Source: Actinomycetota bacterium (GTDB lineage: Bacteria > Actinomycetota > Actinomycetes > Nanopelagicales > Nanopelagicaceae). Taken from it: a DNA stretch of 64,000 nucleotides. The position numbers and the translations under genes were made by a program. The notes under the pieces were generated by a model, which was not told the origin of the DNA, made no database searches, and saw only the letters and a program-made list of their open reading frames with translations. Every line of letters begins with the position of its first letter. Position 1 is the first letter of the stretch. The stretch lies in contig JACMQL010000046.1 in NCBI GenBank assembly GCA_014377015.1, positions 124,001 to 188,000 on the forward strand, read 5' to 3'. Shown here one piece after another: positions 46,710-55,638 of the stretch.

Positions 46710-47030
46710 TTATAAAATATGACGGTCGCATATCTGGCGTCCGTCTGCATCTTTTGTCAAATGCTGGCAGTCAACACTAAGTCGATCAAATGCCTTGTCG
46801 CCATAATGGGTGCGGTAGGCGAGTGCAAGCAATACTCTCAAATTCGTATCACCGTCAGATTTAATTCCGAATGCTTTAGCTGTTCGGCTGACTGTGTTCT
46901 CTACAACTTTCTCAGTATGAGATGTTTCATGCGCTATCGATGCGTTCGATTTTCCTTCACAGAGATGATCCATTACGAGACATTCAAAGGGTGTCAGGTC
47001 GCGCGTTGAGATAGTGATATCGGCGGTCAT
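46710..47030 (-). CDS. Stand-alone LuxR-type HTH protein
   Basis: This 106-residue protein is little more than a LuxR/NarL helix-turn-helix (LTPFECLVMDHLCEGKSNASIAHETSHTEKVVENTVSRTAKAFGI), followed by a short C-terminal extension with two Cys (C89 and C101 by count). It lacks a receiver or sensor domain. No partner is encoded next to it. Confidence 0.75.
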   Translation of the reverse strand: MTADITISTRDLTPFECLVMDHLCEGKSNASIAHETSHTEKVVENTVSRTAKAFGIKSDGDTNLRVLLALAYRTHYGDKAFDRLSVDCQHLTKDADGRQICDRHIL

Positions 47031-47139
47031 TCAGGGGAGCCTGCCTTTCCGTACGTGTTCATTGAATGCCGGATTCACTTTACCGACCGATATAAGGGTA
47101 TCTTGCATTTCTTTGCGCGTACTCCTTTAGGATGTCGGG

Positions 47140-47880
47140 ATGAGTCACATTTTGACGGACCTGTCGGATGGCATATTGACCCTATCTTTGAACCGGCCAG
47201 AAAAGCTGAACGCAATAACCAGCGCTATGTATCTGGATTTGGTTGCCGGTCTACGCTCAGCTTCCGCTGACATAGGGATTCGCGTTGTTGTTTTACGGGC
47301 CGAAGGCGCTAACTTCACAGCAGGGAACGACATCAATGATTTTATGACTGCGGCGAATCTGGATATGGATGCGCCGGGATTCCAGTTCATCCGCGCGATC
47401 CATGAATTCGAAAAGCCACTAATCGCGGTAGTTCAGGGGCGCGCAGTTGGCATCGGGACTACCGCCCTACTCCATTGCGATCTCGTTTTTGCACATCCGA
47501 GCGCCTCCTTCTCGATGCCTTTCGTAACTTTGGGATTAGTGCCAGAGGCTGGTTCGAGTTTTCTCTTCGCCGATCTGGTGGGTCACCAGAAAGCCGCGGA
47601 AGTTTTCTTTTCGGGCGAAAGCTTCGATGCGCACGCCGCTATGAAGATGGGCTTAGTGTCCTCAATAGGCGAGAATGCGGATGAACAAGCCACTGCATTT
47701 GCGGCGAAGATCGCGTTGCAACCTCCGACGGCAATCGTGAATACGAAGGCGCTGCTCAAGAGCAGATCGCATGATGCCGTAAGTGCAGTCATTCAAGCCG
47801 AAGCTCAATTATTTTCGCGTGCACTTCAATCTGACGAAGCGCGTGATGCATTTATGAGATTCCTAAGTAGAAAGGGTTAA
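47140..47880 (+). CDS. Enoyl-CoA hydratase/isomerase family protein
   Basis: This 246-residue crotonase-fold protein starts LTDLSDGILTLSLNRPEKLNAIT, has the oxyanion-hole segment NFTAGNDINDF and a second VQGRAVGIGTTALLHCDLVFA. It probably acts on an enoyl- or acyl-CoA. It is 2 bases before the SDR gene downstream, so the two are coupled. It opens the 47-54 kb catabolic cluster. Confidence 0.9.
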   Translation: MSHILTDLSDGILTLSLNRPEKLNAITSAMYLDLVAGLRSASADIGIRVVVLRAEGANFTAGNDINDFMTAANLDMDAPGFQFIRAIHEFEKPLIAVVQGRAVGIGTTALLHCDLVFAHPSASFSMPFVTLGLVPEAGSSFLFADLVGHQKAAEVFFSGESFDAHAAMKMGLVSSIGENADEQATAFAAKIALQPPTAIVNTKALLKSRSHDAVSAVIQAEAQLFSRALQSDEARDAFMRFLSRKG

Positions 47881-47882
47881 GT

Positions 47883-48713
47883 ATGAGCCTGGCCGGAAAG
47901 AGGATTTTTATTACGGGAGGTTCGCGCGGAATCGGTTTGGCGATCGCACTGCGAGCCGCCTCTGACGGAGCTCATATTGCAATCGCCGCCAAGACTGCAG
48001 AAGTAAATCCCAAACTTCCTGGCACGATCTTCACTTCGGCGCAAGAGATTCGAGATGCAGGAGGGCAAGCTCTTCCGATCCAATGCGATATTCGAGACGA
48101 AGGGCAAATCGTTTTGGCTATGGAGCAAACTGTGGCTGAGTTCGGCGGTATAGATATTGTCATCAATAATGCCAGCGCCATCAATCTAACTCGTACGGAG
48201 GCAACGCCAGCGAAGCGTTTCGATTTGATGTTCGACGTTAATGTACGCGGTACTTTCTTGACATCACAGACTGCGATTCCTCATCTTCGTGAGTCGGGGC
48301 TTGCGGGGAGAAATCCGCACATCCTTAATTTGTCTCCACCGCTGTCGATGAAACCGAAATGGTTTAAGAATAATCTTGCTTACACGATGGCCAAATATGG
48401 CATGAGTATGTGCGTGCTTGGGATGTCCGAAGAATTCAGACGTGACGGTATCGCTGTCAATGCGCTCTGGCCGCGAACAGCAATCGACACTGCCGCCCTT
48501 GCGATGATTCCCGGGGTGGACCTTTCAACCTGTCGAAAGCCAGAGATAATTGCCGACGCTGCATATGTCATCTTGAATCGCGATTCTAAAGAGTGCACTG
48601 GTAATTTTTTTGTCGATGATGAGGTTCTCGCATCCGAGGGCGTTGTTGATTTAGACAAATACTCCGTGGTTTCGGGTACTACGGAATTTCTTACTGACTT
48701 CTTCCTGGACTAA
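47883..48713 (+). CDS. SDR-family oxidoreductase, HSDL2-like
   Basis: This 276-residue short-chain dehydrogenase has the nucleotide motif TGGSRGIGLAIAL, the extended N-terminal AAKTAEVNPKLPGTIFTSA segment of hydroxysteroid-dehydrogenase-like-2 proteins, NNASAINL, and the YxxxK catalytic pair in YTMAKYGMS. It probably oxidises or reduces a hydroxyacyl- or keto-compound, perhaps linked to the hydratase upstream. Confidence 0.88.
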   Translation: MSLAGKRIFITGGSRGIGLAIALRAASDGAHIAIAAKTAEVNPKLPGTIFTSAQEIRDAGGQALPIQCDIRDEGQIVLAMEQTVAEFGGIDIVINNASAINLTRTEATPAKRFDLMFDVNVRGTFLTSQTAIPHLRESGLAGRNPHILNLSPPLSMKPKWFKNNLAYTMAKYGMSMCVLGMSEEFRRDGIAVNALWPRTAIDTAALAMIPGVDLSTCRKPEIIADAAYVILNRDSKECTGNFFVDDEVLASEGVVDLDKYSVVSGTTEFLTDFFLD

Positions 48714-48744
48714 GATTCAACATCCACTCAATCAGAGAGCACCC

Positions 48745-50187
48745 ATGACTACTCAATCTGTAGACCCTCGCACTGGCTTGTCTTTCGGGCCGATATTTCC
48801 GGATACAAGTCGCGAGCAGTCGGCTTCGTTCATTACTCAGGCAGTGGATGCATATCTCGTATGGATGCGAACAACGACTCAGGATCGAGCCAGAGTCTTA
48901 GAGGCACTTGCCGATGCCCTTGATTCCCACGTTGAGGAATTGGTCACCTTGGCTGATAGTGAAACTGCCCTCGGAATTCCACGCCTGACCGGCGAGGTTG
49001 GGCGCATGACGTTTCAGTTTCGGGCCTTTGCTCTCGCACTCAAGAACGGAATTTCTGCAAACGTCGTGGATGCAGCTGTCGATGCACCGCTACCGCAGGG
49101 GCATCCGCAATTCTTAAAAACATATAGAGGTATTGGCGTTGTTGCGATATACGGCGCCAGCAATTTTCCCTTTGCATTCAGCGTATTTGGAGGAGATACT
49201 GCATCTGCACTTGCAGCGGGATGCGCCGTTGTCGTTAAAGCCCACCCTGCCCATCCGCAAACTTCGCAACGGGTTTTTGAAATCGCACAAGATGCTTTAG
49301 CAAAGGCAGGTGCTCCACTCGGCCTGGTTGGTTTGGGACATGGATTCGAATTCGGAGCCACCCTAATCAAGGATCCGCGCATCAGTGCGGCTGCATTCAC
49401 TGGTTCGCGAACTGGAGGACGCGCATTATTTGATCTTGCCGTCTCACGCCCGAATCCAATTCCTTTCTACGGCGAACTCGGCAGTGTAAATCCAGTGGTT
49501 GTCACATCTTCGGCGTTGGCAGATTCAGAGAAATTTGTTGGTGCATATTTAGATTCCTTGTTCATGGGCGGCGGTCAGTTCTGTACCAATCCAAGTGTGT
49601 TGTTCGTGCCAGCGGATTCCGATTTCACCTCCCAACTTGCGGATCAAATAGCCCGCCGATCAGCGACGCCGTTCTTAAGTGAGGCTACAAAGAAACTCCA
49701 TGATGCAAATCGTGAGGTGCTACTTATCGCCCTGAAAGGCGAAGTACTAGCGGGACATGCAGCACCTGAGGCAGGGTTCTTCTCAACGCCAGAGGTAGTC
49801 ATCGTTTCAGCAAAAGATGTTTCCGGGAAAGACGCTTTATCTATTGAATGTTTCGGTCCAACCGGTGTCGTGATCACTTATTCCGATGCTTCAGAAGTTA
49901 TTGAAATTCTCAGTGACCTAGAGGGAGCGCTCGTAGGCTCCTTGTTTGCCAATGTTACCGATTCCGATGTACCTGTTCTTCTTGATGCTCTATCGTCAAA
50001 AGTTGGACGAGTTGCCTGGAACGCTTGGCCCACTGGAGTTTCAGTCACGGCAGGACAGAATCACGGTGGTCCATATCCAGCTTCTACTTCTCCCTTGCAT
50101 ACTTCAGTTGGTCTAGATGCTATTCAACGATTTCTGCGACCGGTTACGTATCAGGGCCTACCAAGTGAATTAGCGGGACTTATTTAG
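48745..50187 (+). CDS. NADP-type aldehyde dehydrogenase, 2,5-dioxovalerate (ketoglutarate semialdehyde) dehydrogenase-like
   Basis: This 480-residue enzyme has the catalytic Glu244 (PFYGELGSVNP) and Cys280 (GGGQFCTNPS) of the ALDH superfamily, and the GELGSVNPV form is typical of ketoglutarate-semialdehyde dehydrogenases. It is slightly short for that family. Such enzymes make 2-oxoglutarate in oxidative pentose and sugar-diacid degradation. The neighbouring kinase and aldolase support a sugar-acid context. The exact substrate is an inference. Confidence 0.85.
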   Translation: MTTQSVDPRTGLSFGPIFPDTSREQSASFITQAVDAYLVWMRTTTQDRARVLEALADALDSHVEELVTLADSETALGIPRLTGEVGRMTFQFRAFALALKNGISANVVDAAVDAPLPQGHPQFLKTYRGIGVVAIYGASNFPFAFSVFGGDTASALAAGCAVVVKAHPAHPQTSQRVFEIAQDALAKAGAPLGLVGLGHGFEFGATLIKDPRISAAAFTGSRTGGRALFDLAVSRPNPIPFYGELGSVNPVVVTSSALADSEKFVGAYLDSLFMGGGQFCTNPSVLFVPADSDFTSQLADQIARRSATPFLSEATKKLHDANREVLLIALKGEVLAGHAAPEAGFFSTPEVVIVSAKDVSGKDALSIECFGPTGVVITYSDASEVIEILSDLEGALVGSLFANVTDSDVPVLLDALSSKVGRVAWNAWPTGVSVTAGQNHGGPYPASTSPLHTSVGLDAIQRFLRPVTYQGLPSELAGLI

Positions 50188-50237
50188 TCTCACAAAAGTT
50201 AGCAATTGCTACGTGAATGCGAGAACATAGGGCAATT

Positions 50238-51161
50238 ATGAGCGTTACAGATCTTTATACCTTCGGCGAAGTTATGGCGCTTTTTGTTGCTTCCGATACG
50301 GATTCGGTTCTCACGGGCAAGAAGTATGAGTTGCAAGTTGTCGGAGCTGAAGCCAACGTCGCTGTGGCGCTCGCGCGTCTCGGTTTACGTGCTCAGTTGA
50401 TGTCCCGCGTTGGTCAGGACCAATTGGGACAAGTTGTTATCGCTGAACTTGCCGCAGAAGGAGTCGATATTTCCCGGATTTCCCGTGTTGCAGCTCCGAC
50501 GGGGACGATGGTACGAAATCGTGGAACGACTCAGCCGGTAGAAATCTCCTACCTACGAACCGCGAGCGCTGCCACCACAATTTGTCCGAGTGATGTGAAT
50601 CCATTAGATATTCACAATACAAGGTGGGTCCATCTGACTGGTATTAGCGCCGCAATATCAAGCAGTTCTTGCGAGAGCGTTCTAACTGCCATGAACTTGG
50701 CGCGTGCCGGGGGAGTGAAACTTAGTTTTGATCTCAATATCCGCCGCCAGCTTTGGAGCGAAGATGCGGCACGCGATGCACTTCGCGGATTAGTTCGCAA
50801 TGTTGACGTTTTGTTCGGCGGTAGCGATGAATACGCCATCGTTTGGCAAGGCTCTACACCGTCAGAAAATCTCATTCGGGCAGCGGGGGCAGGAGTCCGC
50901 ACTGCGATCATGACCTCTGGAGCTGGAGTTATCAGAGTTCTGGATGAGGGCAATTATTGGGAGTATCAACCGCCAGTTATTGTGGTCGTCGATCCTGTCG
51001 GATCAGGAGATGCCTTCGTTGGCGGGGTCATCAGCGCGCTCTTGTCTGGGCTGGTCCTGAAGGAGGCTATTGTGCAGGGGAGTTTGAGTGGCGCAGCCGT
51101 AGCGGAGCAAATCGGTGACTGGGCTGGACTGCCACGTGGAGTTGGAGGGCGACGCTCGTGA
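50238..51161 (+). CDS. PfkB-family sugar kinase, probable 2-keto-3-deoxygluconate kinase
   Basis: This protein (307 residues from the ATG at 50238, AGGG ribosome site) is a ribokinase-fold kinase with the catalytic DPVGSGDAFVGG motif near the C-terminus and the N-terminal VGAEANVAVALARLG substrate motif. It overlaps the KDPG-aldolase start by 4 bases, so it most likely phosphorylates 2-keto-3-deoxygluconate or -galactonate for that aldolase. An upstream ATG at 50217 is less likely. Confidence 0.86.
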   Translation: MSVTDLYTFGEVMALFVASDTDSVLTGKKYELQVVGAEANVAVALARLGLRAQLMSRVGQDQLGQVVIAELAAEGVDISRISRVAAPTGTMVRNRGTTQPVEISYLRTASAATTICPSDVNPLDIHNTRWVHLTGISAAISSSSCESVLTAMNLARAGGVKLSFDLNIRRQLWSEDAARDALRGLVRNVDVLFGGSDEYAIVWQGSTPSENLIRAAGAGVRTAIMTSGAGVIRVLDEGNYWEYQPPVIVVVDPVGSGDAFVGGVISALLSGLVLKEAIVQGSLSGAAVAEQIGDWAGLPRGVGGRRS

Positions 51162-51772
51162 TCGAGGTTTTAAAGTCAAGTGCCATGATGGCCATTGTGC
51201 GCACCGCAAGTGCTGCCGAAGCAAGAGGTATCGGGCGCGCATTAGTTGATGCTGGAGTAGAGGTAATCGAGTTCACGACAAGCTGTCCCGAAGTATTTTC
51301 CATAATTGAAGAGTTTGCCGCGATCGATAATCTGCACGTTGGACTGGGCACTGCTCTCACGACGGTTCACGTTACAGATGCAAAGAGATCTGGTGCAACG
51401 TTCATCGTCTCTCCCAATACAGATCGCGAAGTAATCAGAGCCACCGCCGAATTGGGGATGACATCAATTCCTGGAGTAGCCTCGGCAACTGAAGTCGCGC
51501 TGGCTATTTCGGCAGGTGCGCAGGCGTTAAAACTTTTTCCGGCTTCGACATACGGCCCGGGACATCTGCGCGCTCTGAGTGATCCATTCCCGCATCAGAT
51601 CTGGGTTGCTACGGGCGGCGTCGCACAGGAAAGTGTGCCCGAATGGTTTCGAGCCGGCGCTGCGGCTTTCGGGCTGGGTGGCCCATTACTCGGTGGCGGT
51701 GTCAGCGATATCAGTCGACGAGTGGGATTATTCAAGAATGAAATCTCTCAAGCGCGGAAGGTGAACGAATGA
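51158..51772 (+). CDS. KDPG/KDPGal-type aldolase (Eda-like)
   Basis: This 204-residue class I aldolase splits 2-keto-3-deoxy-6-phosphogluconate or the galacto form into pyruvate and glyceraldehyde-3-phosphate. The Schiff-base Lys125 is in ALKLFPAS and the catalytic Glu38 in VIEFTTSCPE. It uses a GTG start overlapping the kinase stop and overlaps the SDR start by 4 bases. Confidence 0.9.
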   Translation: MIEVLKSSAMMAIVRTASAAEARGIGRALVDAGVEVIEFTTSCPEVFSIIEEFAAIDNLHVGLGTALTTVHVTDAKRSGATFIVSPNTDREVIRATAELGMTSIPGVASATEVALAISAGAQALKLFPASTYGPGHLRALSDPFPHQIWVATGGVAQESVPEWFRAGAAAFGLGGPLLGGGVSDISRRVGLFKNEISQARKVNE

Positions 51773-52527
51773 AACTCGCGAACGAACATATCTTGGTAAC
51801 CGGAGGAGCTGCCGGAATCGGTGCGGCTCTCGTGCTTGATGCGGCACAAGAGGGCGCCAGTGTTTCCTTCTGCGACATCAACGTTGAAGGTGGTCGTGCG
51901 TATGAGAAGGAACTTTTAGCTAAAGGATTATCAGTTTTTTTCACCCAAGCCGACGTCTCGAACTTCGACAACGTCAGTTCCGCCCACGCAAAAATGGTAG
52001 AGAAATTTGGCGCGGTGACGGGAGTTGCAAATAACGCCGGCGTCAACGCTTATTTTGATCCGGTGACCATGACGGATGAAGAATGGAACTCCTTCTTCGG
52101 TGTCGATCTAAAAAGCGTGTGGCACACTGCAAAGTGCGTCCTGCCCGCAATGCGAGCCGCGCAGAAAGGAGCGATAGTAAATATCGCATCCATTCATGCT
52201 CGTATGACATTTCCAGGTTATTTTCCCTACGCTGCGGCAAAATCGGGGGTCATAGGCTTGACGCGCAATCTTGCCCTAGATGAAGGCAAGTATGGGATTC
52301 GTGTCAATGCAGTCTCTCCGGGATACACGCTAACTCCCCTTTTGCAATCGTGGTTTGAGCAGGAACCGGCGCAGCAAGCGGCCGCAATGAAGGTGCAACC
52401 GTTGGGTCGTATGGCGCAGACATCGGAGATAGCGAAAGTCGTAACTTTCTTGCTCTCCGCTGATGCATCATTTGTAAACGGGGCCGATTGGATAGTAGAC
52501 GGCGGGCTCCACGCGAGATTTGCATAA
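51769..52527 (+). CDS. SDR-family sugar dehydrogenase-like oxidoreductase
   Basis: This 252-residue short-chain dehydrogenase has VTGGAAGIGAALVLDA, the acidic CDIN end of strand 2 (NAD preference), NNAGVNAY and the YAAAKSGVIGLTRNLALDEGKYGIRVN catalytic block. Its start overlaps the aldolase stop. It may oxidise the sugar (for example galactose or glucose) that feeds the kinase/aldolase steps. Confidence 0.88.
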   Translation: MKLANEHILVTGGAAGIGAALVLDAAQEGASVSFCDINVEGGRAYEKELLAKGLSVFFTQADVSNFDNVSSAHAKMVEKFGAVTGVANNAGVNAYFDPVTMTDEEWNSFFGVDLKSVWHTAKCVLPAMRAAQKGAIVNIASIHARMTFPGYFPYAAAKSGVIGLTRNLALDEGKYGIRVNAVSPGYTLTPLLQSWFEQEPAQQAAAMKVQPLGRMAQTSEIAKVVTFLLSADASFVNGADWIVDGGLHARFA

Positions 52528-52528
52528 G

Positions 52529-53800
52529 GTGCCAAATCGACTATTTCCGCACCGCGGTGACTATCAACTAGATAAACGAACTTTTTCAAAGGACTTGGTA
52601 GCTGGGTTGACCGTTGCTGTGGTCGCGCTTCCGTTAGCACTTGGTTTCGGAATTACATCAGGGGCAAGTGCCGCCGCGGGCTTAACTACGGCCATAATTG
52701 CCGGTTTTATCGCCGCGGTATTTGGCGGATCGAAATATCAAGTCAGCGGCCCGACAGGCGCCATGACCGTTGTGCTCCTGCCCATCGTCCATCACTATGG
52801 AATAAAGGCAATCCCGTTTCTCGGGCTGATTGCAGGGGCGATGGTCATAGCCATGGGGCTATTGAAATTGGGGGCTGTGATCAATCGCGTTCCTTGGTCC
52901 GTCGTGGAAGGTTTCACGGTAGGAATCGCATTTGTGATCGCGCTGCAGCAGATTCCATTAGCGCTAGGTATCCCTAAAGCCGAAGGGGAGCGAAGCCTGT
53001 TTGTTGCTTGGGGGACGATTAAAAACGCAATTTCAGCTGGCATACATTGGCAGACCTTGTCCGTTGTCGTTCTCACTTTAGCGGTGAAATTTGCCCATCC
53101 GCACCTCTTTAAGTTACTCCGAATTCGAATTCATATCCCCGCCAGTTTCGTAGCAATTGTCACCGCACTTATCGTGGTGCAAGTTCTCTCGCTCGATGTT
53201 GCCACTATCGGCGACATCCCGCGAAGTCTCGGGAGTTGGCGAGGTAGCGATATTGCCCTTGCAGACATTCCGCATTTGCTTTGGCCAGCATTTCTGATTG
53301 CACTTCTGTGCGCAATTGAATCTCTGTTATCTGCTCGTGTCGCAGATGGAATGGTGAAGACCGCACATGCAGATCGCTATAACCCGAATCGTGAATTGTT
53401 CGGTCAGGGTCTGGCAACCTCCATTGCATCAGTATTCGGCGGGTTGCCCGCCACAGGAGCCATAGCTCGTACAAGTGTGAACGTAAGAGCGCAAGCAAAG
53501 ACTCGGATGGCCGCGATCATTCATGCGGTGACGCTGTTGTTCATTGCGTTGATTGCCGCACCATGGGTAAGCCATATTCCTGCGCCCGCAATTGCGGGCG
53601 TCCTGATAGGCACGAGTTATCGAATTCTCAACCCGCGTTCTCTCAAGGAGTCATTACAAACAACTAAACGTGAGGCAACAGTCCTAGTAACAACTGCAGT
53701 CGCCACTCTTGCGATTGACCTAATTTGGGGGATTGCAATTGGGATTGTGCTTTATGGCGCCCTTCACGCGAAGAATTCCAAATCTAAAAAGTCGGCCTAA
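52529..53800 (+). CDS. SulP-family anion permease without STAS domain
   Basis: This protein (423 residues from the GTG at 52529, one base after the SDR stop; a TTG at 52520 is an alternative) is a SulP/SLC26 transporter with the GLTVAVVALPLALGFGITSG start and the QVSGPTGAMTVVLLPIV motif. It ends after the last membrane span with a short Lys-rich tail, so the C-terminal STAS domain of most SulP proteins is missing. Being the last gene of the sugar-acid operon suggests an organic-anion substrate. Confidence 0.85.
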   Translation: MPNRLFPHRGDYQLDKRTFSKDLVAGLTVAVVALPLALGFGITSGASAAAGLTTAIIAGFIAAVFGGSKYQVSGPTGAMTVVLLPIVHHYGIKAIPFLGLIAGAMVIAMGLLKLGAVINRVPWSVVEGFTVGIAFVIALQQIPLALGIPKAEGERSLFVAWGTIKNAISAGIHWQTLSVVVLTLAVKFAHPHLFKLLRIRIHIPASFVAIVTALIVVQVLSLDVATIGDIPRSLGSWRGSDIALADIPHLLWPAFLIALLCAIESLLSARVADGMVKTAHADRYNPNRELFGQGLATSIASVFGGLPATGAIARTSVNVRAQAKTRMAAIIHAVTLLFIALIAAPWVSHIPAPAIAGVLIGTSYRILNPRSLKESLQTTKREATVLVTTAVATLAIDLIWGIAIGIVLYGALHAKNSKSKKSA

Positions 53801-55638
53801 TTCTCATCTCGCCATGATCGCCAGAGATGGGCGTACGCTCCGTCCGCGCGTATGAGTTCGTCGTGCGAACCCCACTCGCTGATGAGACCATCTTCAATCA
53901 CCGCAATTACGTCGGCATCGTGGGCAGTTTGAAGTCGATGCGCAATAGCAATTACGGTCCGTCCCTTGAGAACTGCCGATAACGAGGATTCCAAGTGTCG
54001 CGCGGCACGTTGATCCAATAGGGAAGTTGCTTCATCGAGAATCAAAGTATGTGGATCTGCTAGTACCAAACGCGCTAATGCCACCTGCTGTGCTTGCGCA
54101 GGCAGGATTCTCGCCCCGCCAGTCCCCACTTGAGTATGAATTCCCGCTGGGAATTCACGCGCCCAGCTTTCGGCATCGACAGCGCGAAGTGCATCCCAAA
54201 CTTCGGCATCTGTGGCATCAGCTTTGGCCAACGCTAGATTCTGTTTCAACGTTCCTACAAAGATATGGTGCTCTTGCGTAACGAGGGCAACATGGCGCCG
54301 TACTTTTTCGACGTCCAAATATCCGATCTCAGAGCCGCCGATAGTAACTTTACCGGCACTTGGCGCCTGCACACCAGCAAGCAGTTTTCCGAGAGTAGAT
54401 TTTCCTGCCCCAGATGGGCCGACTATCGCAACCCGAGTACCGGGTTCAATGAGGAATGAGATTCCCTTGAGTACATCTCTACCTTTCTTATATCCAAATT
54501 CGATGTCTTTGCCGACTACTTCATTTCCCTCTGGGTCAGAATCTCTGATTTCGCGCTCTTCAATGTCGTGAATGCCTAAGAGCCTAGAAAGCGATGCCTT
54601 ACCTCCTTGGAGTTCGTCAATCCACGCCAATAATGCTTCTAGCGGGTTGATCAACATCTGGGAGTACAAGAGGGCCGTGGTGATCTGGGCTATCGAAAGA
54701 TTTCCGTCTTGATGAAAGTGAGCGCCTACTAAAAGCACAACAGCGAGTGGGAAGATAAAACTGAATTCAATTGAGGGAAACCACTGACTTCGCAAACGAA
54801 GTGTGTACCGCTCCCACTCGATCCAGCGACCAAGTGCTGCATCACTTCTTTCGACTCGGTCATCACCTAATTGGAGAGCTTCGATGGTACGACCCGCTTC
54901 TGCCGATTCTACGAGTAGCGAATTCATCAAGGCATATGACGATGATTCAACGCGGTAAGCTTGCGGAGATTTTCGCAAATAACGAATCGTTGCGACGGCT
55001 ATTGCCGGCGTTGCAACCAAAACGACGGCGACGAAAACCGGTGCGGTAAGCGCGATTGCGATCAGGATGCTCAAAATCTCAACTAGGCAGATGGTAATGA
55101 TTGGAAAGGCGTCCCGTACCGCCCAGGTAATATGGTCGATGTCGGTGGTCGTGCGGCTGAGCAACTCGCCACTTCCGGCTCGCTCCACAACGTTTGGAGG
55201 GAGTTCTACAACTTTCTCCAGAAATCTTTCGCGAAGAGAAGAAAGTACAAATTCGCCGAGGACGGCGGCCTTCACTTTCGTCCAGTAAGAGAAAATAGTC
55301 TGAACGAGTAAGGCGCCTGCCGCTACTGTTACAGTAAAAGTAATGTGAACATGTCTTGGATCGCTGCCGAGTTTGCCTAGCAGGTCGCCGAATGCCCGCG
55401 GAATAACTAGCGCAGCTGCGACCGTAACTAGTTGAAGAAGCGCGACTGAAATAAACCCCCGCTTATGTTTCTTAATCAGCGCGTACATTTCAGAGTTAAC
55501 GGTCTTTGGCCCCGCAATGGGGAGCCGAGAAGAGGACCGTTCTAGACCAAAATCAGTGGGAATCCGCCGTGTGCCCTTCGGCGGTGATTGAAAAGCACTA
55601 GGCGGCAGCAGAAGTTCGTTGACTAATTTGCCCTTCAT
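53797..55638 (-). CDS. ABC exporter half with active ATP site (catalytic subunit)
   Basis: This 613-residue protein has an N-terminal six-span exporter domain and an ATPase domain with intact Walker A (GPSGAGKST, K413), Walker B Glu536 (LILDEATS) and H-loop His567 (IAHRL). Its signature motif is degenerate: LPAQA at residues 512-516 instead of LSGGQ. It overlaps the partner subunit gene by 4 bases. Together they form a heterodimer with one working and one dead ATP site, as known for asymmetric exporters. Confidence 0.93.
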   Translation of the reverse strand: MKGKLVNELLLPPSAFQSPPKGTRRIPTDFGLERSSSRLPIAGPKTVNSEMYALIKKHKRGFISVALLQLVTVAAALVIPRAFGDLLGKLGSDPRHVHITFTVTVAAGALLVQTIFSYWTKVKAAVLGEFVLSSLRERFLEKVVELPPNVVERAGSGELLSRTTTDIDHITWAVRDAFPIITICLVEILSILIAIALTAPVFVAVVLVATPAIAVATIRYLRKSPQAYRVESSSYALMNSLLVESAEAGRTIEALQLGDDRVERSDAALGRWIEWERYTLRLRSQWFPSIEFSFIFPLAVVLLVGAHFHQDGNLSIAQITTALLYSQMLINPLEALLAWIDELQGGKASLSRLLGIHDIEEREIRDSDPEGNEVVGKDIEFGYKKGRDVLKGISFLIEPGTRVAIVGPSGAGKSTLGKLLAGVQAPSAGKVTIGGSEIGYLDVEKVRRHVALVTQEHHIFVGTLKQNLALAKADATDAEVWDALRAVDAESWAREFPAGIHTQVGTGGARILPAQAQQVALARLVLADPHTLILDEATSLLDQRAARHLESSLSAVLKGRTVIAIAHRLQTAHDADVIAVIEDGLISEWGSHDELIRADGAYAHLWRSWRDEN

